Shown here in pieces: positions 10,401 to 21,100 of a DNA stretch of 64,000 nt (its first letter is position 1; each line of letters begins with the position of its first letter). Source of the stretch: CAVZRC01 sp963777695 (GTDB lineage Bacteria; Planctomycetota; Planctomycetia; Isosphaerales; Isosphaeraceae); NCBI GenBank assembly GCA_963777695.1, contig CAVZRC010000003.1, forward strand, positions 4,464,001-4,528,000, read 5' to 3'. The notes beneath the pieces are model-generated. The model was given only the letters and a program-made list of their open reading frames with translations. It did no database searches and had not been told where the DNA came from. Position numbers and translations under genes: made by a program.

Positions 10401-11991
10401 AGATCAGCGGCTGATCCTGCTCGAGAGCCGCCAGGATCGGCCCGTATCTCGTGTGAACCAGGGCGATGTCGCTGAAGCGGACGCCGAGATTCTGGCCGAT
10501 GATTTGGGGCGGCTCGAACTGGCCCGGAGAACCGGGCTGACCCATTCGCAAGAACAACTGGCCCTGCTGGTCGAGTTCGAAGACGTCGGGCGTCCCGTCG
10601 TCGTTCCAGTCGGCGACGACTGGCGCGGCCTGGGGGAGAGGTGCCGGCTCTTCCGGTGCGACCGCTTGCAGGTTACCCGTGCCGAATTGTACGATGATCT
10701 GATCGCTCGATGAGGTCACGTAAGCAATATCCGGGACCCTATCGCCGGTGAAGTCGCCGATGACCTCGCTGGCAGGGTGAGCTCCCAGCGGGATCACGAT
10801 GAGCGCGCTCAGCGACCCGTCGGCCCCGAGGAGCAGGACCACGTCTTTCTGCGAGTCGTTGCTGGCTAGGTTCAGGACGAGGCCCGGTTCGTGTCCGAGC
10901 GACGAGATGGCCTGGAGGAAATCGGGAGCTTCTCCGACGTCGAACAACGACGGGGCTGCGAACTCCCGGCCGCCGCGTCCCAGGAGGACACTGACCTGCT
11001 CGTCCTGCTCATCGCCGACGGCCAGGTCGAGCCGGCCGTCGCCGGTGAAGTCGCCGACGGCCAGAGATGTCGGCGCATGTCCCCCGTACTGAACGGTCTG
11101 CGCCGTGAAGCCCCCTCCCGCAAGGGCCCACAGGATCGTAAGGTCGCCCGAAGTGCGGTTGGCCGTGACCAGCTCGGAGTAGCCGTCGCCGTCCAAGTCT
11201 GCGGCCACGAGCGCGACCGGCTCGACACCGACCTGATACCGCCTGGCGGGCAGGAACGTCCCGTCGCCGCGGCCGATCAGCACATCGACGTCGTTGGAAT
11301 TCTCGTCGGCGACGGCGATGTCGGTGATGCCGTTGTCGAGGAAGTCCCCCGTGACGATCGCATGCGGGGTCACACCGACGGGCAGGACGATCGGGTTGCT
11401 GAACGTCCCGTCTCCCAGCCCGAGGAAAACCATGACGTCATCCGAGCCGGCATCGGCAACGGCCAGGTCCGGAAGGCCATCGCCGTTGAAGTCGCCGACG
11501 ACCAACCCCGACGGGGCGATCCCCACGGAGAAGGTCTGGCCGGTCGTGAAGGTCCCGTCGCCGTCGCCCAGCATGATGGCCACCGTGTCGTTCACGGGAT
11601 CGGCGATGGCCAGGTCGAGCCGGCCGTCGCCGTTGAAGTCGGCGGTGACCATCGCGACCGTCAACGCCCTGGTGGTGACGAATTCGGGCGCCGCGAAACG
11701 ACCGCCACCTTGATTCATCAGTACGGTGATGCCGTCGGACTGGTAGTCGGCCACGGCGATATCCGGCTGACCGTCGCCATTGAAGTCGGCGACGGCCAGG
11801 TCGTAAGGCCCCGGACCCGCGGGGAGCTCGATCGCGGGAAGGAACGTGCCGTCGCCATTGCCCAGGAGCACCGAGAGGTCGTTGCTGCCGATGTTGCCCG
11901 TGAGGATGTCGAGGTGGCCGTCGCCGGTGAAGTCGGCCAGGGCGAGAGAATACGGATATTCACCGACGGGGATCGTCTGGCCGGTGGTGAA
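7474..11991 (-). pseudogene. FG-GAP/VCBS giant protein, C-terminal fragment cut off by the Tn3 insertion
   Basis: This is the 3' two thirds of the second giant gene. The frame runs into the transposon end at 11991/11992. Joining it to the N-terminal fragment (15943-18188) after removing the element and one GTGAA copy gives the continuous reading GDGTF-TTGQTIPVGEY, so the break is purely the insertion. The reconstructed protein has about 2,252 residues, nearly the length of the intact neighbour. It ends with the same kind of anchor (ARLLGGILVVSSAVLGW) and basic tail. Internal ATG 11871 could in principle restart translation, but without an export signal the product would be cytoplasmic. DNA from about 8,594 to 10,500 is nearly identical to 1,541-3,450 at a constant offset of 7,053 bp. 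Confidence 0.9.
11987..11991. repeat. Left target-site duplication GTGAA
   Basis: GTGAA directly abuts the left terminal GGGG of the transposon and is repeated at 15943-15947 after the right end. Five-bp duplications are the rule for Tn3-family transposition. Confidence 0.92.
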
Positions 11992-12031
11992 GGGGTGTGA
12001 GTAGCAATGGAACGGAAAACTGGAATAAGGG
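11992..12031. repeat. Left terminal inverted repeat of the Tn3 element
   Basis: Forty bases beginning GGGGTGTGAGTAGCAATGG match the reverse complement of 15903-15942 without mismatch. A GGGG terminus and a length near 38 bp are typical of the Tn3 family. Confidence 0.95.
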
Positions 12032-12106
12032 GTTACTGGCCGCCTGCCTGATCGATGGCCGACTGGTCGGAATTGGTTCTTCGGCTCGGTTCAAGGACTC
12101 ATCCGA

Positions 12107-12694
12107 TCACGATGCCCGTTCCGTCGCCAGGTATCGCAATACGGTCCGTCGGCTTACGCCCAAGGCGGTGGCGATCTCTTGCAATGAGAGACCTCGGCCA
12201 CGGAGTTCCCCGGCACGATGCGACGGTGCCTTGGTCGTGCCTCGCTTTCGGCCCCGATAGATACCCCGTTTCCTCGCCTCCGCGATCCCCGCCGCTTGCC
12301 GCTCTCGCCGGTGTTCCGTCTCGATCTCCGACAGCCCGAACAAGACGCTCGCCACCATCCGTCCCACCGGCCCGCCCAGGTCGATCTGCTGGGTCACGGC
12401 GACTACGCGTATCCCTCGCTCGCACCAGTCGGCCAGCAGGTTCACGCCGTCACGCTGGCCGCGGGAGATCCGATCCAGCTTCCAGACCACCACCGTCGTG
12501 ACCGACCCGGTGAAGATCGCCTTCTGGAGCCGATCGAACGCGGGACGTTTCAAGGTCTTCCCCGACTCTTTGTCCTCGAACCATCCCACCGTGGACGGGT
12601 CGATCCGATTGCCGTCGAGCCAACGCCGGATCTCGGGCTTTTGGCTGTCGGTCCTCTGACTCGCCGATGAGACGCGGCAATAGCAGGCGATCAC
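12107..12694 (-). CDS. tnpR: Tn3-family serine resolvase TnpR
   Basis: 195 residues if translation starts at GTG 12694, which I prefer because a GGGGAGG Shine-Dalgarno lies 7 nt upstream; ATG 12727 has none. The N-terminal resolvase domain opens with ACYCRVSS, whose serine is the expected nucleophile. It continues with the family motifs ESGKTLKRPAF and VWKLDRISR. The C-terminus is a helix-turn-helix (GLSLQEIATALGVSRRTVL) for res binding. It should resolve cointegrates made by TnpA at the adjacent res region. The length matches typical small Tn3 resolvases. Confidence 0.93.
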   Translation of the reverse strand: MIACYCRVSSASQRTDSQKPEIRRWLDGNRIDPSTVGWFEDKESGKTLKRPAFDRLQKAIFTGSVTTVVVWKLDRISRGQRDGVNLLADWCERGIRVVAVTQQIDLGGPVGRMVASVLFGLSEIETEHRRERQAAGIAEARKRGIYRGRKRGTTKAPSHRAGELRGRGLSLQEIATALGVSRRTVLRYLATERAS

Positions 12695-12745
12695 GCCCGT
12701 TCCTCCCCTGGCCGATGGCCCCGGCATGGCTCGCGGACTTGTACA

Positions 12746-12849
12746 GTGCCAACTGGGGTATACCCATTTTGTCACAGGATTTCGCTCACGGGAAGCCGAT
12801 GATTTTCGGTGTCCGCAGACGTCACGGGCGTGGGTACCCTATTTGGCAC
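12746..12849. promoter_or_regulatory. Candidate res site of the Tn3 element
   Basis: Between the divergent tnpR and tnpA starts lie two inverted copies of a related site. Copy one, 12746-12767, begins GTGCCAA and contains the perfect palindrome GGGTATACCC (12756-12765). Copy two, 12831-12849, contains GGGTACCC and ends TTGGCAC. Such paired sites in the tnpR-tnpA interval are where the resolvase binds and crosses over. The central TA of GGGTATACCC is the likeliest crossover point, by inference. Confidence 0.5.
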
Positions 12850-12890
12850 CCGGCAACGAGGCGAGGGGACGATTTCAGGAACGGCCTGGG

Positions 12891-15800
12891 ATGCCTGTCA
12901 ACTTCCTGACCGAAGAACAGCAACGACGCTATGGCCGTTACGCGGGCGAGCCGTCGCGTTCCTTGCTCGAACGCGACTTCCACCTCGACGACACTGATCG
13001 CGGCCTCATCGCCCGGTGCCGGGGCGATCACACCCGCCTCGGGTTCGCCGTCCAACTCGGCACGGTGCGGTTCCTGGGCACTTTCCTCGCCGACCCCTCC
13101 GAGGTCCCGGCAAGCGTGGTGGCTTACCTCGCCGGGCAACTGGGCATCGCCGATACCGGCGGGCTGAAACGCTATGCGGCCGGTGTGATGCGTCGGGACC
13201 ACGTCGCCGAGATCCGTTCCCGCTACGGCTACCGCGATTTCCACGAGGGCTCCGAGGTTGCGGCCCTGTCCCGCTGGCTCGCCAATCGGACCTGGGTCGG
13301 TGCCGAACGTCCCAGCGTCCTCTTCGACCTGGCCACGGCCCGGCTGGTCGAACGCAAAGTCCTACTTCCGGGAGTGAGCACGCTCGCCCGACTGGTGGCC
13401 CAGGTCCGCGACAAGGCGGCCTCGCGGTTGTGGCGCACCCTGGCCCGGACCCTGAAACCCCAGCAAGTGGCCCGGCTGGAGACCCTGCTGGTCGCCGATG
13501 AGAGTTCCCGAAAGTCACCCCTGGAGCGGCTCCGACGCGCACCGACGCGGGTCAGCATCGCCGGCCTGGTCGAGGCATTACAGCGACTCCAGGAGATCCG
13601 AGGTCTGGGAGTGGCCCACATCGATCTGTCCGCCGTGCCACCCGTGCGAATCCACGTCCTGGCCCGATACGCCGCGGCGGCACGGACGCAGGCCATCGCC
13701 CGGATGTCGCCACCGCGACGCCACGCTACCCTGCTGGCCTTCGCCAAGGTCCAGGAAGTCACCGCTCTCGATGATGTCCTGGACCTGCTCGATCAGTTGG
13801 TCACCGCGATGCTCGCCCGCGTCGAACGCGCCGGTCAGCAACGCCGCCTCCGCTCCCTCAAGGACCTGGATGCCGCGGCTCTCCTGCTCCACGGCGCATG
13901 CCTCGTCCTGCTCGACCCGGGATGCACCGACCGACGCGTTCGCGAGACCGTCTTCGCACGCATCCCTCGCGACCAGCTCACCCGGGCCGTCGCCCTCGTT
14001 TCCGATCTGGTCGGGCCGGCCGATGATCACTACTTCGAGGACCTGCGGACCCGCTACAGCCAGATCCGTCGCTTCCTGCCCGCGTTCCTGGAGGCCATCG
14101 AATTCGCGGCAAACGACGCGGGCCGACCGGCGACCGAGGCGTTCGGCTTCCTCAAGACCATTGAAGGGCAGAAACGGCCCGACATGAGCCGGGCACCACA
14201 GGGCCTCTTGAACCCGGCCTGGAAGCGGGTCGTCATCGGGCCGGAAGGCCGGATCGATCGCCAGTTCTACACGTTCTGCACCCTCGAACGACTCCAGGAC
14301 GGCCTCAAACGCCGCGACCTGTTCGTGCCCGCCAGCCGACGCTGGGGCGACCCGTATGCCAAGCTCCTGCAAGGTCCGGCCTGGGAGAAGGCACGGTCTC
14401 GCGTCTGCCGAACCTTGGGACGGTCGCCCACGGCGGCTTCGGAGCTGGAAAGCCTGGGCAAGCAGCTCGACGAAGCCTACCGGCGGGCCGCGAACAACTT
14501 ACCGACCAACTCCGCCGTGACGATCGAGCGGATCGGCCGACGCGACGTCCTGACGCTCACCCCACTGGATAAGCTGGACGAACCCGCCAGTCTGGTCGAT
14601 CTCCGCCGGGCCGTGGCGACGCGACTGCCCCGAGTGGACCTGACCGAGGTCCTCCTGGAAGTCCTGGCCTGGACCAGCTTCGCCGGCGAATTCCGCCACG
14701 TCAGCGAGGGGGACGCCCGGGTCGGCGACCTCGACCTGAGTCTCTGCGCGGTGCTCCTGGCCGAGGCGTGCAACATCGGCCTGGAACCCCTGGTACGCCC
14801 CGACATCCCGGCGTTGACCCGAGGCCGACTGTCCTGGGTCCAGCAGAATTACATCCGCGCCGAGACCATCACCAAGGCCAACGCCCGCCTGGTCGACTAC
14901 CAAGCCCAGATCCCTCTGGCCCGGACCTGGGGCGGCGGTGAGGTCGCCTCGGCCGACGGCCTCCGGTTCGTCGTCCCGGTCCGCACTCTCAACGCGGGAC
15001 CGAACCCGAAGTATTTCCACACCGGCCGTGGCGTCACCTACTACAACTTCACCAGTGACCAGTTCACCGGGTTCCACGCCATCGTCGTGCCCGGCACAAT
15101 CCGCGACTCCCTGTTCATCCTCGAGGGACTCCTGGAGCAGCAGACCGGCCTCCGCCCTCACGAGATCATGAGCGACACGGCCGGCTATAGCGACCTGGTC
15201 TTCGGCCTGTTCTGGCTCCTGGGCTACCAGTTCAGCCCCCGCCTGGCCGACTTCGGCGAGGCCCGGTTCTGGCGGATCGACCCGAAGGCCGATTACGGGG
15301 CGCTGGATGGCCTGGCCCGCCAGCGAATCAACATCCCGAGGATCGAGCGGAACTGGGACGATCTGCTACGGGTGGCCGGCTCGCTGAAGATGGAGGCCGT
15401 CAGCGCCTCGGAGCTGATTCGTGGCCTCCAGGGCGGCGGCCGTCCCTCGACGCTGGGCCGGGCCATCGGCGAACTGGGCCGCGTGGCCAAGACGCTGTAC
15501 CTGTTGAATTACCTGGACGACGAGGCGTATCGTCGCCGCATCCTCACCCAACTCAACCGGGGCGAGAGCCGGCACGCCGTGGCGCGGGCGATCTTCCACG
15601 GCCAGCGGGGCGAACTCCGACAACGCTACCGTGAAGGCCAGGAGGATCAACTGGGAGCGTTGGGGCTGGTGGTCAACGCGGTGGTGCTCTGGAACACCCG
15701 CTATCTGGACGCCGCCCTGGCCCAGGTCCGTGCGACCGACGTGGCGGTCAAGCCGGAAGATATCGAGCGGCTCTCCCCCCTGCAATTCGACCACGTCAAC

Positions 15801-15899
15801 GTGCTGGGGCGGTACGAGTTCGCCCTGAAGGAATCGATCCGGCAGGGGCAACTGCGACCGCTCCGCGAGCCCGACGGGCAGGATGAGCTGGCGGCGTAA
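12891..15899 (+). CDS. tnpA: Tn3-family transposase TnpA
   Basis: 1,002 residues from ATG 12891 (MPVNFLTEEQQ), the standard size for Tn3 TnpA. The N-terminus matches the DUF4158-type DNA-binding region that recognises the terminal repeats. The C-terminal half is the DDE_Tnp_Tn3 domain, with the conserved segments YFHTGRGVTYYNFTSDQF, HEIMSDTAGYSD and LGLVVNAVVLWNTRYL. No frameshift or stop is visible, so the enzyme should be active. The stop lies only 3 bp before the right terminal repeat, which is usual for the family. Confidence 0.96.
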   Translation: MPVNFLTEEQQRRYGRYAGEPSRSLLERDFHLDDTDRGLIARCRGDHTRLGFAVQLGTVRFLGTFLADPSEVPASVVAYLAGQLGIADTGGLKRYAAGVMRRDHVAEIRSRYGYRDFHEGSEVAALSRWLANRTWVGAERPSVLFDLATARLVERKVLLPGVSTLARLVAQVRDKAASRLWRTLARTLKPQQVARLETLLVADESSRKSPLERLRRAPTRVSIAGLVEALQRLQEIRGLGVAHIDLSAVPPVRIHVLARYAAAARTQAIARMSPPRRHATLLAFAKVQEVTALDDVLDLLDQLVTAMLARVERAGQQRRLRSLKDLDAAALLLHGACLVLLDPGCTDRRVRETVFARIPRDQLTRAVALVSDLVGPADDHYFEDLRTRYSQIRRFLPAFLEAIEFAANDAGRPATEAFGFLKTIEGQKRPDMSRAPQGLLNPAWKRVVIGPEGRIDRQFYTFCTLERLQDGLKRRDLFVPASRRWGDPYAKLLQGPAWEKARSRVCRTLGRSPTAASELESLGKQLDEAYRRAANNLPTNSAVTIERIGRRDVLTLTPLDKLDEPASLVDLRRAVATRLPRVDLTEVLLEVLAWTSFAGEFRHVSEGDARVGDLDLSLCAVLLAEACNIGLEPLVRPDIPALTRGRLSWVQQNYIRAETITKANARLVDYQAQIPLARTWGGGEVASADGLRFVVPVRTLNAGPNPKYFHTGRGVTYYNFTSDQFTGFHAIVVPGTIRDSLFILEGLLEQQTGLRPHEIMSDTAGYSDLVFGLFWLLGYQFSPRLADFGEARFWRIDPKADYGALDGLARQRINIPRIERNWDDLLRVAGSLKMEAVSASELIRGLQGGGRPSTLGRAIGELGRVAKTLYLLNYLDDEAYRRRILTQLNRGESRHAVARAIFHGQRGELRQRYREGQEDQLGALGLVVNAVVLWNTRYLDAALAQVRATDVAVKPEDIERLSPLQFDHVNVLGRYEFALKESIRQGQLRPLREPDGQDELAA

Positions 15900-15902
15900 C
15901 GA

Positions 15903-15942
15903 CCCTTATTCCAGTTTTCCGTTCCATTGCTACTCACACCCC
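15903..15942. repeat. Right terminal inverted repeat of the Tn3 element
   Basis: Exact reverse complement of 11992-12031 over 40 bp. It begins immediately after the tnpA stop codon region. Confidence 0.95.
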
Positions 15943-15947
15943 GTGAA
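15943..15947. repeat. Right target-site duplication GTGAA
   Basis: Second copy of the GTGAA found at 11987-11991, directly adjoining the outer CCCC of the right terminal repeat. Confidence 0.92.
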
Positions 15948-18188
15948 GGTCCCGTCGCCGATGCCAAGCAGGACTGTGATGTACGAGGGGCCTTGCGTGT
16001 TCGTGTCGGTGACGATCAGATCGAGCTGGCCGTCGCCGGTCAAGTCGGCGGCCGACACCCAGGAGGGCCCCGGTCCAGCGAGGACGTATTGGGCCGGGGC
16101 GTAACTCCTCGGCCCGGTCGCAAAGAGGATCGTCACATCGTTGTTGAAGGAGTCGGGGACGGCGATGTCAGGCCGGCCGTCGCCGTTCAGGTCGGCGATG
16201 AGCGGGTTACCGAGATCCCCCTCCTCCTGGTGAACGACCTGGTTTTCAAACGTACCGTCGCCATTGCCGTAGTAGATCGACATCGAGCTGGAGAAGTCGT
16301 CCACCACCACCAGGTCGAGGTGGCCATCGCCATCGAGGTCGGCTGTCGCGATGCCGCACGGCTGCAACCCCGTCAGGAGTGTAGGCCCGGGCCGGAACGT
16401 GCCATTGCCGTTGCCAAGGAGGATCGAGACGGTGTCCGAGATATCGTTCGTCACGGCCAGGTCCGGGATGCCGTCGCCGGTGAAATCGCCGACGGCCACG
16501 TCCCAGGGGCCCAGCCCGACCGGGACGATGATCGGCGAGCGGAAGGTGCCGTCGCCCCGGCCCAGCAGGATCGACACGGAGTTGGTGCTCTCATTGGGGA
16601 CGAGCAGGTCCTGAATGCCGTTATTGGTGAGGTCGGCCGCAACCACGCTGGGAGGCGAGGTCGGGGGCACCGGCTGCTGCGGAGCCTGGAAGGTGCCATC
16701 GCCATTCCCGACGAGCACGGAGATATTCGCATCAATGTAATCGTCGATGACAAGGTCGGTCCGGCCGTCGCCGGTGAGGTCGTCGGCCACGACGTCCTGG
16801 GGCCCGGCCCCTGCCGGGACGATGATCGGGGCCTGGAACGTTCCGTCTCCCTGGCCGAAGAAGATCGAGACGTCGCTCGACCCATAATTGGCCGAGACCA
16901 GGTCCAGTTGGCCATTGCCCTTGAGGTCGGCCGCGGTCAGGGCGACCGGGAGCGAGCCGGTCTGGAGGAGGGCCGAGGGGACGAACCATCCGTCCTGGTT
17001 CAGGAAGACGCTCACGTTGTCGTCGCCGGAGGATGCCACGGCCAGGTCGGGTTGGCCGTCGTCGTTGAAATCGGCGGCGATCACCGAGAAGCTTTCGGGG
17101 CCGATCGCGAGCTGCTGTCCCGGCGCGAAGCTGCCGTCGCCGTTACCCTGTAGGATAGTCAACTTGGAGTCCGCGGTCGTCACCGCGATGTCGGTCCGGC
17201 CGTCGCCGTCGAAGTCGGCCGCGGCCACCGACATCGGTGAAGCGCTCGTGGGGATGGTCTCTCCCTCCGTGAACGTGCCGTCGCCGTTACCGAGCAAGAT
17301 CTGGACATCGTCGCCGTTCGAGTCGGCGATGGCCAGGTCGGAGTGTCGATCGCCGCTGAAGTCGCCCACGGCCACGCTCGTCGGGCCATCGCCAGCCGGG
17401 ACCTCGATTGCGGGCTGGAAGGTGCCGTCGCCGTTACCCAGCAAGATCGACACGTCGTCCGAAGACTGATTGGCGGTGATGATGTCCTGGATGCCGTTGC
17501 CGGTCAGGTCGGCCGTCGTGACGGACTCCGGCCCGTTGCCTGCCGGGATCGCAATCGGTGGTTGGAACGTGCCGTCGCCGATGCCGAATTCGATCAAGAC
17601 CTGGTTCAGATAGTAGTCGGCCGTTATGAGGTCAGGGACCTTGTCGCCGTTGAGATCCGCCACGGCGATGGAGTAAGCACTGGACCCAACGAGGAGGGGT
17701 TGCGACGGCGCGGAAGCTTCGGTAAAGCTGGTCTCCATGTCAAATGAGCCGCCTCCGCCCTGGGACTGCACCATCAGGAAGTAGTCGCCGGCGGCCACGT
17801 GCATGGCGACGCGGTCATCGGGATCCGTGGCTGAGGAGGCCTCGCTCTCGATCAGCAAGTGGCCCTGATCATCCAGCAGCGAGAGCCGCGTATCAAACCC
17901 CAGGGGGGCGACCTGGCCTACCAGGATGCCGTCGGCGTCGAGACTCACCTGGTAGACATCGGTTGAGCCATCCCCTCGGAGCTGACCCGCGACGCTGGTA
18001 TTCGGGTCGACGGGGAGGTTGATGGCCGCCGCGGCGAGACCCGGGGCGACGCTGGGACAGCGACGGCTCTCCAGCTCCTCGATCACGAGGCGATGGCCGG
18101 CGCGCGGGCTCCGCGATCGCCTCGGACTTCGAGAAGCCATCGCAAGCGACCCGCGCGGTCCGCCGGTGTGTCTGTGTGAGGTCGTCAT
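15943..18188 (-). pseudogene. FG-GAP/VCBS giant protein, N-terminal fragment cut off by the Tn3 insertion
   Basis: This 5' third of the second giant gene starts at ATG 18188, which overlaps the stop of the kinase gene as ATGA, a strong sign of translational coupling. After a basic leader come the LESRRCPS motif and a PPC-like domain, as in the paralogue at 460-7224. About a dozen FG-GAP units follow until the frame enters the transposon and stops at 15930. The truncated product would keep any N-terminal export signal but lose the C-terminal anchor, so it might be secreted and released. It continues in frame at 7474-11991 if the element is removed. Confidence 0.9.
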
Positions 18189-21100
18189 CGTGGCTGGCCT
18201 CCGCCCTGCGATCCGAGTTCGAGCGGGCGGGCGAACTGGACGTCCAGGTCGAGATACTTCTTCGACTTGCGGATCGGATCGAGGACGCGGTCGGTGCGGA
18301 CGACCTGCGTCCAGAACGTCGCGCGCTCGGCCGCGGGCATCAGGCCGATCGACCGGGCGATCAGGGTCAGGGCCTCGAGCCGGTACCGACGCGAGGCCTC
18401 CCGTCCTCCATGGGACCGGGTGGTCTCGGCCTCGAGATGGGCCGCCGCCTGGCAGTAGACCCGGGCTGCACTATAGAGCAGCCGCGAATCCTGGGGGTTG
18501 GCCTGCACGGCGCCTGCGCATCGGCGAGGGCCTCGTCGGTCCTGCCCTGCTGGACGTAGGCCAGGGCGCGGCCGCTCAGGGCGACGCCGTCCCCGGGACT
18601 GAGCCGCAGCGCCTCGTCGAAGTCGCCGGCGGCGAGTGCCGGGGCCCCACCGAACAGATAGGCCCAGCCCCGGTGCGAGTAGAGCGAAGCGGTCCCCCGG
18701 CCCGCGCCGATCGCCAGGGTGTAATCCGCGATCGCCGAGTCGTAAGACCCGCGATGCGCCAGCGCCAGGCCGCGGGCCTCGTGGAGCGACGGCGACGGTG
18801 TGCCCCTCGCGAAGCAGATGTCGAACGATCGGATCGCCTCGTCGAATCGCTTCAACCGGACCAGGATCGCCCCCCGAACCCTGTGGACGTCCGCGCGACC
18901 CGGCTGGAGCGCCAGGGCCCGGTCGCATTCGGCCAGGGCCTCGTCGTTTCGACCCGCTTGCTCGAGGATCAGCCCCCGCTCCAGGTGGTCGCCCACGATC
19001 GCCGGGTCTCCGCTCGCCGCACACGCGATCGCCCGGTCCAAGTCTTCGAGCGCCCGCGAGCCGTCCGACAGATGCTTATGGATGCTGGCCCGCGTCCGAT
19101 ACAAGACCGACTGTCTCGGGTTCCTGGCGATGGCCCGGTTGAGTACGCCCATCGCGTCATCGAAACGCTCGAGATTCTGGTAGGCCTGCGCGAGGTCAAC
19201 GTACGCCTGGAACTGATCCGGCTTCGAGCGGATCGCGGCCTGGAAGTCCTCGATCGCCGCCTCGTGACGTCCCCCGCGGACCCGCATCACACCGCGATTC
19301 ACCAGCATGACATAGCGTGCTGCATCATCGAGACCGATTCGGGTCGCCCGCTCGAAGTCGGCCTCGGCGAGGTCGAATTCGCCCATCTCGCCTTCGGCGA
19401 AGCCCTTGAGGAGATACGTCCACACGAAGCGCGGCCGACGGCCCAGGCAGCCGGTCAATTCGGCCTGCGCCTCGGCGGCGCGGCGCTCCTTGAGATGGCA
19501 GATCGCCAGTAAGTACTGGGCCCAGAAATGATCGGGCTGCCGGCCCATGACGCGCCGGAATGCCGCGACGGCCCGTCGGTATTCGCGCCGGCGATAAGTC
19601 TCCTCGCCCTCCAGGAAATCGTCAACCGAAGCACACTCGGTCGCGACGGCCGTCGCCGCGATCCGCCGCTCGGATTCGGCCCCGGTCCGGTCCCCCGTGG
19701 TATCGAGGTAGCCGGCGCGGCGGAGGTGGAACGCCTTCGTCGTCGGCCGGACCCGCTCGATCCGGTCGAGGATCCGCATCGCCTCCCGCGCCTGGGCCGC
19801 GGGGTCCTCGCCCGGCAGCGGTTGCGACACGGCCTCGGCGAGGATCAGCGCCAGCTCATAGTATCGCGACGTGATGTCGCCGACCTCCGCGGCGTCGAGA
19901 TGGGCCCGGTCGATCTCGAGCCCGCCGCCGTCTCGCGGGCGGAATTGCACCAGTCCGCGCCGGGCTGCTTCACGGCTCGCCCGGACGTTCGCCGCCGGGT
20001 CCAGGCCGGTATACTGCGACTGGTAAAAGACGGCCTCATCGTAGGAGCTTTGGAAGGCCGCGAGTCGGGCGCGGCCCTCGGCGCGGTCCTTCCGCTCGGC
20101 GATCTCGCGGTCGCTCACCGACAGCATGTTGCAGATGGGCTCGCGCATCGCGACCAGCCGGGGTTCGGTCCGGATCACGGCCAGGGCGCCGTTCAGGTGG
20201 GCGCTGGCACTGTCCCAATCCTTGCGGCGGATCGCCTCCTCGCCGAGCAGGAAGAACTCGCGGGTCTGGGTCCGGAGCCCTTCGACCCGCTGCACGCTCG
20301 CCGCGCGCTGGCGCTGCCGGTCGGCCCGATACCATAAACCACCCCCGGCCGTCGCGAGGAACGACACGACGCTGACGACGACCAATGCCGCGACCGCGGG
20401 CCGGCGGCGGATCCACTTCCACGCGCGTTCCCAGCAGGGCGTCGGTCGGGCCAGGATCGGCTCGCCGTCGAGGAATCGGCGGAGGTCCTCGGCCAGGGCA
20501 TCGGCGGATTCGTATCGCTCGCTCGCCTCCTTCTTGAGGCATTTCAGGCAGATGGTCTCCAGGTCCGGAGTCACGCCGGGCTGGAGGTGACTCGGTGAGA
20601 CGGGCTCGGCATTCTTCACCAGGTCGAGCGTCGCCAGGACGGTCGGGGCCAGGAACGGCGGGCGGCCGGTCAGTAGCTCGTAGAGCGTCGCGCCCATCGC
20701 GTAGACGTCGGCGGCCGGGCCGATCTCCTTGGCCCGGCCCTCCGCCTGCTCGGGAGCCATGTAGTTCGGCGAGCCGAGGATCGAATGGGTCCGCGTCCGG
20801 CCCGAATCCTCCTTGATCGACTTGGCCAGCCCGAAGTCGGTGATCTTCGGGATCCCGTCCGCGGTCATGAGGATGTTGCCCGGCTTCAAGTCGCGGTGGA
20901 CGATCCCCATACGATGGGCTTCGGACACTCCGTTCGCCAGCTCCTCGGTGAGCCGTGCCGCGTCCGTGGGGTGCCAGGGCGTGCCCTCGAGCCGGGACTC
21001 GAGGCTACCCCCATCGACGTACTCCAGCTCGACGAACGGCCGCCCATCGAAGTCGCCGATGGCGTGGATCCGCACGATGTTCGGATGCTCGAGCCGGGCG

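Larger units (their letters stand above)
11992..15942. mobile_element. Complete Tn3-family transposon, 3,951 bp, no cargo
   Basis: The element is bounded by 40-bp identical terminal inverted repeats starting GGGGTGTGAGTAGC and flanked by a 5-bp GTGAA duplication. It holds only tnpR (minus) and tnpA (plus), transcribed divergently from a short region that should contain the res site. Both genes are intact, the termini are identical and the target duplication is exact, so the insertion looks recent and possibly still mobile. It interrupts a giant FG-GAP gene. No passenger gene or integron is present. Confidence 0.95.

Noticed and set aside
11992..15942. Passenger or antibiotic-resistance genes in the Tn3 element
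   Set aside because: Only tnpR, the res interval and tnpA fit between the terminal repeats; the remaining gaps are under 200 bp and carry no gene.
460..18188. CRISPR-like regular repetition of short GC-rich words
   Set aside because: The repetition follows FG-GAP codons (GNGDGTF, DGxPD) at the protein-repeat period, varies at synonymous sites and has no constant repeat with unique spacers.
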